Shown piece after piece: positions 1-5,639 of a stretch of DNA of 10,215 nucleotides. The notes under the pieces were generated by a model. The model saw nothing but the letters and a program-made list of their open reading frames with translations, had not been told where the DNA came from and did no database searches. A program made the translations under genes and the position numbers. Positions within the stretch are counted from its first letter, which is position 1. Every line of letters starts with the position of its first letter. Origin of the DNA: CAZAEB01 sp964484095 (lineage in GTDB: Bacteria > Patescibacteriota > Microgenomatia > UBA12405 > BS750m-G30); NCBI GenBank assembly GCA_964484095.1, contig CAZAEB010000020.1, forward strand, positions 1 through 10,215. Reading direction: 5' to 3'.

Positions 1-1047
1 CAAGAAGCAAGAGTGGCTGTTGATGAGTCAAGGGCGACAACCGCTAGGATTTTGGGAGTTGGTAGCAGTGAAATAATTTTTACCGGGACAACTACCACTG
101 CTAATAATCTGGCAATCATGGGAGTATGCGAGAAAGTTAATAATCCTCATATTGTTACTTGTATGACAGAGCATCATGCTGTTTTAGATGTTTTTAAGGT
201 TTTAGAAAAAAAGGGAGTCGAGACAACTTTTCTACCGGTAGATGAGTACGGAGTTGTTAATTTTGATATATTAGAAAAATCGATAACTAATAAAACAGTC
301 CTAGTATCTATAATGTATGCCAATAATGAGGTGGGGACAGTTCAGCCAATTAAAAAAATTGCTGAAATAATAAGAAAAAAAGAAAAACAATTTGATAAAA
401 CGATATATTTTCATACCGACGCTGCCGCTGTTGTTGGCTGGCTGGATTTAAATATTGCTGATTTAGGAGTTGACCTTTTAAGCTTAGGGGCTCATAAGTT
501 TGGTGGACCTAAAGGGGTGGGCCTTTTGTATGTTGGCAAGAGAGTCAAAATATCTCCACAAATGTTTGGTGGTCATCACGAGAGTGGTTTATATCCCGGC
601 ACAGAGGCAGTGCCTTTAATAGTTGGTATGGCTGAGGCTTTAAAGATCACTCTTGATAATGCTTCAAAAAATATTGAAAAAATAACCAAACTTCGAGATA
701 GGCTTATTTCGGGGATGATCAAAATTGACGGAGTAAGTTTGACCGGTCATCCAAAAAACAGACTTGCTGACATTGCTAGTTTTTTGGTTAAGGGGGTTGA
801 GGGAGAGGCAATGCTTTTACTTCTGTCTGAGCAAAGAATTGCCGCTTCTTCTGGAAGTGCCTGCACCTCAGGAGAACTAAAGCCTTCTCACGTTTTACTG
901 GCAATGGGAATTGCTCCAGAGAAAGCCCATGGTTCAATTAGATTTTCTTTGGGGGTTGAGACAAAGGAAAGTGATATAGATTACGTTTTAAAAGTTTTTC
1001 CGGAAATTATTAGAAAATTAAGAAATATAAGAAGGGGAATAAGATAA
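1..1047 (+). CDS. iscS: Cysteine desulfurase (NifS/IscS family, PLP-dependent), 5' end cut by window
   Basis: Converts L-cysteine to L-alanine and passes the sulfur, as an enzyme persulfide, to the iron-sulfur scaffold encoded next door. It acts in the cytoplasm. The frame is open from base 1, before the first possible GTG at 13, so the gene starts upstream. 348 residues are present of a usual 380-400; roughly the first 35 (including the YLDNNATT-type region) are missing. Visible family motifs: EHHAVLD, NNEVGTVQPI, an Asp at 418-420, SLGAHKFGGPKG with the cofactor-binding Lys at 496-498, SGSACTS with the catalytic Cys at 862-864, and a closing IRFSLG. Odd points: the usual GATES/GTEANN loop reads TTTTANN (Glu to Thr at 97-99), the cofactor-contacting Gln after the Asp is Ala (427-429), and the two Arg of the HERGxRSGT stretch are Ser (583) and Tyr (592). 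The TAA stop shares one base with the iscU start. The family is clear; the precise subtype and full activity are less sure. Confidence 0.93.
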   Translation, partial: QEARVAVDESRATTARILGVGSSEIIFTGTTTTANNLAIMGVCEKVNNPHIVTCMTEHHAVLDVFKVLEKKGVETTFLPVDEYGVVNFDILEKSITNKTVLVSIMYANNEVGTVQPIKKIAEIIRKKEKQFDKTIYFHTDAAAVVGWLDLNIADLGVDLLSLGAHKFGGPKGVGLLYVGKRVKISPQMFGGHHESGLYPGTEAVPLIVGMAEALKITLDNASKNIEKITKLRDRLISGMIKIDGVSLTGHPKNRLADIASFLVKGVEGEAMLLLLSEQRIAASSGSACTSGELKPSHVLLAMGIAPEKAHGSIRFSLGVETKESDIDYVLKVFPEIIRKLRNIRRGIR

Positions 1048-1421
1048 TGTATTCAAAAAAAGTATTAGACCATTTTAAAAATCCCAGGAATATGGGAACA
1101 ATGAAAAACCCGGACGCTTTTGCTCAAGCTGGCAATCCGGTGTGTGGTGATGTAATGAAGATATATCTTAAAATTGACAAAAAAGATGGCAAAGATTATA
1201 TAAAGGATATTAAGTTTCAAACCCTGGGATGCGTCGCGGCAATTGCCACCACTAGCGTGCTAACGGAGATTGCTAAGGGAAAAAAACTTTCGGAGGCAGA
1301 AAAGATTAACAAAAACGACATAGTAAAAAGTTTAGGAGGTTTGCCTGCTGTAAAATTGCATTGTTCATTATTAAGTCAAGAAGTATTAGTTAAAGCAATT
1401 AAAAAATGGAGGAAAAAATGA
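1047..1421 (+). CDS. iscU: Iron-sulfur cluster assembly scaffold, IscU/NifU-N type
   Basis: Cytoplasmic scaffold on which an iron-sulfur cluster is built from desulfurase-derived sulfur before transfer to target proteins. At 124 residues it has the normal IscU length. All three cluster-binding cysteines are visible in their usual settings: NPVCGDVMK (with the conserved Asp two residues after the Cys), TLGCVAAIA, and KLHCSLL near the C-terminus. The N-terminal YSKKVLDHFKNPRNMG is typical of the family. The LPPVK chaperone-recognition site of E. coli IscU reads LPAVK here, one change. The start overlaps the desulfurase stop by one base (TAATG), and AAGGGGA at 1032-1038 is a good ribosome binding site 8 bases upstream. 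The 3' end overlaps the next gene as ATGA. The three-gene arrangement implies one transcript and a dedicated desulfurase-scaffold pair. Confidence 0.95.
   Translation: MYSKKVLDHFKNPRNMGTMKNPDAFAQAGNPVCGDVMKIYLKIDKKDGKDYIKDIKFQTLGCVAAIATTSVLTEIAKGKKLSEAEKINKNDIVKSLGGLPAVKLHCSLLSQEVLVKAIKKWRKK
1408..1412 (+). promoter_or_regulatory. Shine-Dalgarno sequence that sets the DUF1858 gene start
   Basis: A perfect GGAGG lies within the last codons of iscU, 5 adenines before the ATG at 1418. It decides the start codon: the alternative ATG at 1406 overlaps this site and has no comparable upstream sequence. Confidence 0.75.
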
Positions 1422-1645
1422 AAAAGAAAAATGAGCAGACGAAAATTACCGGAAAAACTAAACTGGGAGATATTGTCGAAAAATATCCCAAAGCGGCCGA
1501 GATTCTAGCTGATAAATATCAGCTTCACTGCATCGGTTGTTTTGCGGCCGCTTTTGAAACCTTAGAGGAAGGCGCAAAGGCGCATGGAATGAACAAGAAA
1601 AAAATTGATAAGCTGATACAAGATTTAAATAAAAATATTGGCTAA
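1418..1645 (+). CDS. DUF1858 domain protein with CxxC motif (75 aa)
   Basis: Small soluble protein made almost entirely of a DUF1858 domain, the fold also found at the N-terminus of ScdA/RIC-type iron-sulfur repair proteins and attached to hybrid-cluster proteins. Visible hallmarks: KLGDIVEKYPKAAEIL, then LHCIGCFAA with Cys38 and Cys41, then FETLEEGAKAHG and a final LIQDLN. I chose the ATG at 1418 over the in-frame ATG at 1406 because GGAGG at 1408-1412 lies 5 bases before it and would fall inside the longer reading. The start overlaps the iscU TGA stop as ATGA, so translational coupling is likely. The biochemical role of standalone DUF1858 proteins is not settled. Its place directly after desulfurase and scaffold genes suggests a part in cluster assembly, repair or thiol chemistry, which is inference. 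The stop is 4 bases from the convergent protease gene. Confidence 0.88.
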   Translation: MKKKNEQTKITGKTKLGDIVEKYPKAAEILADKYQLHCIGCFAAAFETLEEGAKAHGMNKKKIDKLIQDLNKNIG

Positions 1646-1649
1646 CCGA

Positions 1650-2276
1650 CTAGATTATTCCCCCAAAAGAAGGAAAGAGTAGTTTTAGAAAAAAGTTTAC
1701 CAGAGTTCCTAAAGTTAAGCTAAGTATGGAGGTGCCGTTTATTATTGGGATAAAAAGAAGCAAAAATATTATTAGGCTGTACCGACTTAAAGCCGCTTCC
1801 CATTCTTCGACTTTGTCAGCTGGTAAAAATCCTAAAAAAACTTTAGCCCCGTCCAAAGGACCAAAGGGAAGAAGATTAAAAAGTCCCAATCCTAAATTCA
1901 TTATTACCACTGTCACTGCAAAAGAAAAAAGCAGAGGAGAATTTATGGTGGGAGCAAAATTAGAGATAAGATGGTAGCCGCCGCTAAAAATAGCTGCCAT
2001 TATAAAATTGCTAACTGGTCCGGCAAGAGCGATAAGAGCATGGTCTCTTTGTGGGTTTCTAAGGTTATAGGGATCGATAGGAACCGGCTTTCCCCAGCCA
2101 AATCTAAAAATGAAAAGCATTAGCGTTCCTATCGGGTCAAGATGAGCCAAGGGATTGAGGGTTAATCTGCCGTTTAGCCGGGGAGTCGGGTCGCCCAGCT
2201 CATCAGCGGCTCGGGCGTGAGAATACTCGTGAATCGAAAGAGCTATAACTAGGGCAATAATCCAAAAAATAAACAT
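1650..2276 (-). CDS. Site-2 protease family (M50) membrane zinc metalloprotease
   Basis: Polytopic membrane protease of the compact M50 group (208 residues, the usual size for single-domain bacterial members without a PDZ insert). The first transmembrane segment (about residues 1-20) carries the zinc-binding HExxH as H16-E17-Y18-S19-H20. A later membrane segment carries NLLPFGPLDG (134-143), where Asp142 is the expected third zinc ligand. Further hydrophobic stretches lie at about 47-59, 80-100, 114-134 and 166-200. PRLNGRLTLNPLAHLDPIG (32-50) is typical of this subgroup. Such enzymes cut transmembrane substrates within or near the membrane; the substrate cannot be predicted. The gene converges on the iron-sulfur module (4 bases between stops) and diverges from rpmB. 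No clear Shine-Dalgarno precedes the ATG. A promoter is proposed at 2319-2347, giving a leader of about 35 bases. Confidence 0.93.
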   Translation of the reverse strand: MFIFWIIALVIALSIHEYSHARAADELGDPTPRLNGRLTLNPLAHLDPIGTLMLFIFRFGWGKPVPIDPYNLRNPQRDHALIALAGPVSNFIMAAIFSGGYHLISNFAPTINSPLLFSFAVTVVIMNLGLGLFNLLPFGPLDGAKVFLGFLPADKVEEWEAALSRYSLIIFLLLFIPIINGTSILSLTLGTLVNFFLKLLFPSFGGII

Positions 2277-2318
2277 AATTACTTAAATACTAAGCATAAA
2301 ATAATAAATTCTAAACAA

Positions 2319-2347
2319 ATTATAATGCTTCAAGTTTAAAACTTCAA
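2319..2347 (-). promoter_or_regulatory. Probable promoter of the M50 protease gene
   Basis: On the minus strand a perfect TATAAT (2319-2324) is preceded at exactly 17 bases by TTGAAG (2342-2347, 4 of 6 matches to TTGACA). Transcription would begin near 2312, about 35 bases before the ATG at 2276. A 13-bp inverted repeat (AAGTTT-A-AAACTT, 2332-2344) overlaps the spacer and the -35 box. The assignment rests on sequence match only. Confidence 0.5.
2332..2344. repeat. 13-bp inverted repeat between divergent promoters
   Basis: AAGTTT-A-AAACTT is a perfect 6-bp inverted repeat around a single base. It overlaps the proposed -35 box and spacer of the M50 promoter and could be an operator. In such AT-rich DNA it could also arise by chance. 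It has no T-run and too small a loop to act as a terminator. Confidence 0.35.
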
Positions 2348-2374
2348 AACTATTTAGGGTTTTTTAATAAGTTG

Positions 2375-2403
2375 TTGCTAATTAATCTTTACTTTGGTAC
2401 AGT
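2375..2403 (+). promoter_or_regulatory. Possible extended -10 promoter of rpmB
   Basis: TTGCTA (2375-2380), a 17-base spacer, then TGG-TACAGT (2395-2403), an extended -10 of the TGnTAnnnT form. Transcription would start near 2410, giving a leader of about 43 bases that contains the Shine-Dalgarno site. The match is moderate. Confidence 0.4.
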
Positions 2404-2442
2404 ATACAGGTTAGAAATAAGGCGAACAAGCCCGTTTTTTAA

Positions 2443-2448
2443 AGGAGA
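2443..2448 (+). promoter_or_regulatory. Shine-Dalgarno sequence of rpmB
   Basis: AGGAGA, within AAAGGAGA at 2441-2448, sits 4 bases before the ATG at 2453. It fixes the start of L28 and rules out the longer in-frame reading, whose first residues bear no resemblance to the L28 N-terminus. Confidence 0.75.
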
Positions 2449-2452
2449 AATT

Positions 2453-2719
2453 ATGGCTAGATGTGATAATTGCGGTAAGAAAACTCAAATTGGCAGACAA
2501 AGCAAACATAGAAGGGGAGTTGCCTCTAAAAAATTTAGAAAGAAAGCAACAAAGAAACCTAAGAGCTTTAAGCCAAATATTCAAAAAACTACCGTCAGGG
2601 TAGGTGGTTTAAAAATGTCAATGAAGCTTTGCACTACCTGTATAAGAACAATAAAGAAAAAGAAGTCTGAAAAAATAGCTAAAAAATCTGGTAAGCAGAG
2701 CAAAACTGGCAAAAAGTAA
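2453..2719 (+). CDS. rpmB: Large ribosomal subunit protein bL28
   Basis: Structural protein of the 50S ribosomal subunit. It is 88 residues long, slightly longer than the usual 60-80. The N-terminus MARCDNCGKKTQIGRQSKHRR matches the L28 pattern of a CxxC followed by GKK, a glycine and a Ser/Lys-His element. PNIQKTTVRV (41-50) is the conserved central strand, and LCTTCIRTIKK follows. Two CxxC pairs (C4/C7 and C60/C63) make this the zinc-binding C+ form. The C-terminal 20 or so residues are a lysine- and serine-rich tail (KSEKIAKKSGKQSKTGKK) beyond the conserved fold, presumably an rRNA-binding extension. The last 41 bases overlap the end of fmt on the other strand. The start is set by a strong Shine-Dalgarno sequence. 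Confidence 0.94.
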   Translation: MARCDNCGKKTQIGRQSKHRRGVASKKFRKKATKKPKSFKPNIQKTTVRVGGLKMSMKLCTTCIRTIKKKKSEKIAKKSGKQSKTGKK

Positions 2720-3632
2720 TCGGAGTTTTTCCTTCCAACTGAACCTTTTTAATTTCTAAACTCTTTCCATCTGTTTTTGTTTCAATTATTTTAAGGTTTT
2801 TCTCTTCACTTTTTCCCTTTCTGGTGATTTTTACTTTAGTAAATATTCCAGGCCAAGGAGTAAAAGCCCTTCTTGCTCTGTTAATTATTTCCGGTGGGAA
2901 ATTTTCAACTTCTGGATTTGGCTGGGAAATTATTTTAGGAAGCAAGCTCTTAGGAATGGATTTTCCACCCAAAGCTAGCTTAACTGCCTTTTTATTAATA
3001 AATCCGTCGCTTTTACTAATTTGGCTAGTAAGGGTTGCTTGAGAATGGTTTTGTTCTCGGGGATTTATTTTTCCGTTAATATATCTGTTAGATATACTAT
3101 TAATATTGTTGGCGGCAAGCAAAAAAAGTTTACCAAAAAGAGTTTCCGAAGTTTCCCTTTGATCAATAAAATGTTCTTTTTGAAATAATATCGGTCCGTG
3201 ATCAATCTCACTGTCCATTTTGATAATAGAAACTCCCATTTTTTTCTCCCCACTCAATATGGCAAACTGAGCCGGAGAGGGGCCTCGGTATTTTGGCAGT
3301 AGTGAAGGATGAATATTAAGGATTCCTTTTGGAAAAAACTTTAACCAGTTTTCTGGGATTATTTTTCCATAAACACAACAAACTCCAAGAGAGGGTAATT
3401 TTTTGCCAATAGCTTCTTTTAGTTGTTTTAGCGCTAAACTATCCAGTTTTTTCGGAGTTAAAATCGGCAATTTTTTTTCTTGGGCAAATTCTTTTAGGGG
3501 GTTGGGGGTGGTTTTATTGCCTCTACCGGCTGGTTTGTCGCCGGAAGTAACCACTATAATACCCCGGCTGTTTTCAGAAAGTTTTTTAAGGGTTGGAACG
3601 GAATATTTGGATGAGCCAAAAAATACAATCAT
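2679..3632 (-). CDS. fmt: Methionyl-tRNA formyltransferase
   Basis: Transfers a formyl group from 10-formyltetrahydrofolate to initiator Met-tRNA in the cytoplasm. At 317 residues it has the normal length (about 310-315). The N-terminal formyltransferase domain (about 1-185) shows the GDKPAGRGNK loop (31-40), the catalytic triad elements Asn106 and His108 in NIHPSLLPKYRGPSP, and Asp144 in KMDSEIDHGPIL. The C-terminal tRNA-binding domain (about 205-317) shows RAFTPWPG (255-262) and VQLEGKTPITF. The final residues lie in a 41-bp overlap with the 3' end of rpmB, yet the family C-terminus extends into it, so both genes appear intact. The start ATG has no Shine-Dalgarno; an extended -10 lies 5 bases upstream, suggesting a leaderless mRNA. 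It diverges from the Wzy-like gene across 60 bases. Confidence 0.96.
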   Translation of the reverse strand: MIVFFGSSKYSVPTLKKLSENSRGIIVVTSGDKPAGRGNKTTPNPLKEFAQEKKLPILTPKKLDSLALKQLKEAIGKKLPSLGVCCVYGKIIPENWLKFFPKGILNIHPSLLPKYRGPSPAQFAILSGEKKMGVSIIKMDSEIDHGPILFQKEHFIDQRETSETLFGKLFLLAANNINSISNRYINGKINPREQNHSQATLTSQISKSDGFINKKAVKLALGGKSIPKSLLPKIISQPNPEVENFPPEIINRARRAFTPWPGIFTKVKITRKGKSEEKNLKIIETKTDGKSLEIKKVQLEGKTPITFCQFCSAYQIF

Positions 3633-3637
3633 TGGTT

Positions 3638-3646
3638 ATTTTAACA
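3638..3646 (-). promoter_or_regulatory. Extended -10 promoter of fmt, predicting a leaderless mRNA
   Basis: Minus-strand TGT-TAAAAT (3646 down to 3638) matches TGn-TATAAT at 5 of 6 hexamer positions. Only 5 bases separate it from the fmt ATG, so transcription should begin at or next to the A of the start codon. There is no recognisable -35 box at the right distance and no Shine-Dalgarno. Confidence 0.5.
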
Positions 3647-3678
3647 TTAAAATTACTGCTGTTGTGGAGAAAAACTTG

Positions 3679-3687
3679 TGCTAGAAT
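3679..3687 (+). promoter_or_regulatory. Extended -10 promoter of the Wzy-like gene, predicting a leaderless mRNA
   Basis: TGC-TAGAAT (3679-3687) matches the extended -10 consensus at 5 of 6 hexamer positions and ends 5 bases before the ATG at 3693, the same spacing as its divergent partner at fmt. No good -35 box and no Shine-Dalgarno are present. It would drive the envelope block downstream. Confidence 0.5.
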
Positions 3688-3692
3688 GAGCC

Positions 3693-5615
3693 ATGCTGGA
3701 GAAGATTAATAAAGCGATCTATATTTCTTTTTTAGGATTATTCTTTTTTGTTCCTTTGGTTTGGGCTCCGGTCAACTTTGAACTTTTTGAGTTTAATAAA
3801 ATAGTTTTGGTCTATTTTTTTAGCCTTTTGATTAGCTGTCTTTGGCTTTCTAGAATGGTTTTGGAAAAAAGGATTATTTTAAGAAAAACCTTTCTTTTCT
3901 GGCCAGTGGTTATCTTTTTGACTTCTCAGATTCTGTCAACTGTTTTTTCTATAGACCGCCATACCAGTTTTTACGGTTATTACTCCAGGTTTCATGGCGG
4001 CTTACTGTCGACAATTAGTTATTTAACTCTTTACTTTGCCCTAGTAAGCAATGGCAAAAAAGACTGGGTTAAAAAAATTGTCGATGTTTCTTTGGTTTCC
4101 GGGTTTCTCGTTTCCCTCTATGGGATTGCTCAACATTTTGGAATTGACAAAAATCTTTGGGTTCAAGATGTCCAAAGACGAGTTTTCTCTACTCTGGGTC
4201 AGCCAAATTGGCTGGCGGCTTATCTTAATATCTTACTGATGATTGTTTTAGGAAGAACTGTTTTTGAAAAGGAAACAAAGACAAAAAATATCAGCTATCT
4301 GTTGCTTTTTGTTTTTTATCTTTGTTTACTGTTTACCAAATCCAAATCGGGAATTATAGGATTTGGCTTTGGTCTGTTTGTTTTTAGCTCACTGGTTGTT
4401 TTGTCGAAAAAAACTCTTCTTTCTTTTAGAGCTCCCGTTTTGATATTGGCTTTTTTGAGCATAGTTATTGGCACTCCGTTTTCTCCCTCTTTAGTTTCGG
4501 TGCTGGCCGGCAGGCCAATCGAGAAGATGAAGGAAGGTGGATTAGGGACAGAGTCGGTAGGTCTAAACATTACTCCCTCTGGAGATATTAGGAAAATTGT
4601 TTGGAAAGGGGCGGTTGATCTTTGGCGGCAAAAACCGATATTTGGAACAGGGGTGGAAACTTTTGCTTACAGCTATTACTGGGTAAGGCCGGTCGCGCAT
4701 AATCTTACCTCTGAATGGGATTTTTTATACAACAAGGCTCACAACGAATATCTTAACTTTGCTGCTACTACGGGAACAGTAGGACTGGTCAGTTATTTGG
4801 CAATTTCCGTGGCGTTTTTTTATTGGGTTTATAAAGAATCTAAAAAAAGAGGTAGGAAAAAAGATAGCTTGTTTTTAATGATTTGTGTTTCTTCTTTGGC
4901 AACCGTGCTGGTAACTAATTTTTTTGGTTTTTCTGTAGTGGTTGTTGGTCTTTGGTTTTTTCTGATTCCGGCAGTTTGTAGTCTCTGGATGGAAAAAGAT
5001 GAAGAAAAAAAGCTTTTATTAAAAAAGATCTCTAAAAAAGAGGTGGTGTATATCATTGGAATTTGGTTGGTTTTTTTGATAGGATTTTTCAAAATCAATA
5101 ATTATTGGCGTGCCGATACGTATTTTGCCAAAGGCAAATCTCAGGAAGGGGCAGGTAATTTTAAGGTCAGTTATGACTATTTAAAAAGAGCGGTTGAGAA
5201 AAATCAATCAGAACCTAGTTTTTATAGTCAATTTGGATTAACTTTGGCCGATCTTGCCTATTTAAGTTTTCAGTCGGGATTAGATGAGCAGGCTCAGGAA
5301 ATGGTTGAGAAAGCAGTGAGGTCATCTGATATCTCTCTTTCCATTTCTCCATATCATCTTAATTTTTATAAAGACAGGGCAAGAATGTTTTACACTCTTT
5401 CAAAGCATGATCCGAGCTATTTGGAAAATTCTCTTGAATCTTTACTTTCAGCGATAGTTTTAGCGCCCACTGACGCAAAACTATACTATAATGCCGGACT
5501 AATGTGCCAGGCGATAGGCGATAACGATATGGCAGTAAGTTATTTGGAAAAATCGGTAGAGCTAAAACCTAATTTTGATCAGGCCATCTTTTGGTTGGAA
5601 GAGATCAAAAAATAG
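3693..5615 (+). CDS. O-antigen ligase/polymerase-like (Wzy/WaaL) membrane protein with C-terminal TPR repeats
   Basis: 640-residue polytopic membrane protein of the O-antigen ligase superfamily. About 10-12 hydrophobic segments fill residues 8-470. The Wzy_C signature is visible: NWLAAYLN (172-179), SKSGIIGFGFGLF (217-229), RKIVWKGAVDLW...PIFGTGVETF (300-324) and AHNEYLNFAATTGTVGL (349-365) with the conserved His350. After the last membrane helix (451-467) comes a tail of about 170 residues built of tetratricopeptide repeats (about 474-505, 550-590 and 594-627; AKLYYNAGLMCQAIGDNDMA is a clear one). Family members join lipid-linked glycans or transfer them to lipid or protein. In a bacterium without an outer membrane the acceptor would more likely be a surface protein or wall polymer (inference). 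It begins the run of envelope genes ending in mrdA. No Shine-Dalgarno; a leaderless start is proposed. Confidence 0.87.
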   Translation: MLEKINKAIYISFLGLFFFVPLVWAPVNFELFEFNKIVLVYFFSLLISCLWLSRMVLEKRIILRKTFLFWPVVIFLTSQILSTVFSIDRHTSFYGYYSRFHGGLLSTISYLTLYFALVSNGKKDWVKKIVDVSLVSGFLVSLYGIAQHFGIDKNLWVQDVQRRVFSTLGQPNWLAAYLNILLMIVLGRTVFEKETKTKNISYLLLFVFYLCLLFTKSKSGIIGFGFGLFVFSSLVVLSKKTLLSFRAPVLILAFLSIVIGTPFSPSLVSVLAGRPIEKMKEGGLGTESVGLNITPSGDIRKIVWKGAVDLWRQKPIFGTGVETFAYSYYWVRPVAHNLTSEWDFLYNKAHNEYLNFAATTGTVGLVSYLAISVAFFYWVYKESKKRGRKKDSLFLMICVSSLATVLVTNFFGFSVVVVGLWFFLIPAVCSLWMEKDEEKKLLLKKISKKEVVYIIGIWLVFLIGFFKINNYWRADTYFAKGKSQEGAGNFKVSYDYLKRAVEKNQSEPSFYSQFGLTLADLAYLSFQSGLDEQAQEMVEKAVRSSDISLSISPYHLNFYKDRARMFYTLSKHDPSYLENSLESLLSAIVLAPTDAKLYYNAGLMCQAIGDNDMAVSYLEKSVELKPNFDQAIFWLEEIKK

Positions 5616-5623
5616 CGGCGGTT

Positions 5624-5632
5624 TGATATACT
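5624..5632 (+). promoter_or_regulatory. Extended -10 promoter before mreB
   Basis: TGA-TATACT (5624-5632) matches the extended -10 consensus at 5 of 6 hexamer positions. It lies in the 24-base gap after the Wzy-like gene and ends 7 bases before the ATG at 5640, again with no Shine-Dalgarno or -35 box. It suggests that mreB has its own leaderless transcript as well as any read-through. Confidence 0.5.
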
Positions 5633-5639
5633 CAATGTG

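Larger units (their letters stand above)
2277..2452. other. Divergent intergenic region between the M50 gene and rpmB (176 bp)
   Basis: The longest gene-free stretch in the window and very AT-rich. It holds the proposed minus-strand promoter, the 13-bp inverted repeat at 2332-2344, two direct copies of CTTCAA (2328-2333 and 2342-2347), and the proposed plus-strand promoter and leader of rpmB. I see no tRNA, no small ORF with a good start and no hairpin-plus-T-run terminator. An upstream extension of the rpmB frame to about 2372 is not credible as coding. Confidence 0.6.

Noticed and set aside
1406..1417. Earlier ATG for the DUF1858 gene.
   Set aside because: The GGAGG ribosome binding site lies inside this extension and points to ATG 1418; the added residues fall outside the domain.
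1646..1649. Bidirectional terminator between the DUF1858 and M50 genes.
   Set aside because: Only 4 bases separate the stops and I see no stem-loop with a T-run on either strand around them.
1726..1977. Open frame opposite the M50 gene, and similar frames opposite fmt, the Wzy-like gene, mreB, mreC and mrdA.
   Set aside because: All lie antisense or out of frame to genes with clear family motifs, have no recognisable domains, and are low-complexity translations of AT-rich coding DNA.
2321..2326. Plus-strand TATAAT as an rpmB promoter.
   Set aside because: The octamer ATTATAAT is its own reverse complement, so the plus-strand copy comes free with the minus-strand one. No -35 box lies 16-18 bases upstream on the plus strand (AAAATA is there).
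2372..2452. Upstream in-frame extension of rpmB (27 extra residues).
   Set aside because: The extra residues do not resemble L28, the stretch includes the proposed promoter and leader, and AAAGGAGA marks ATG 2453 as the start.
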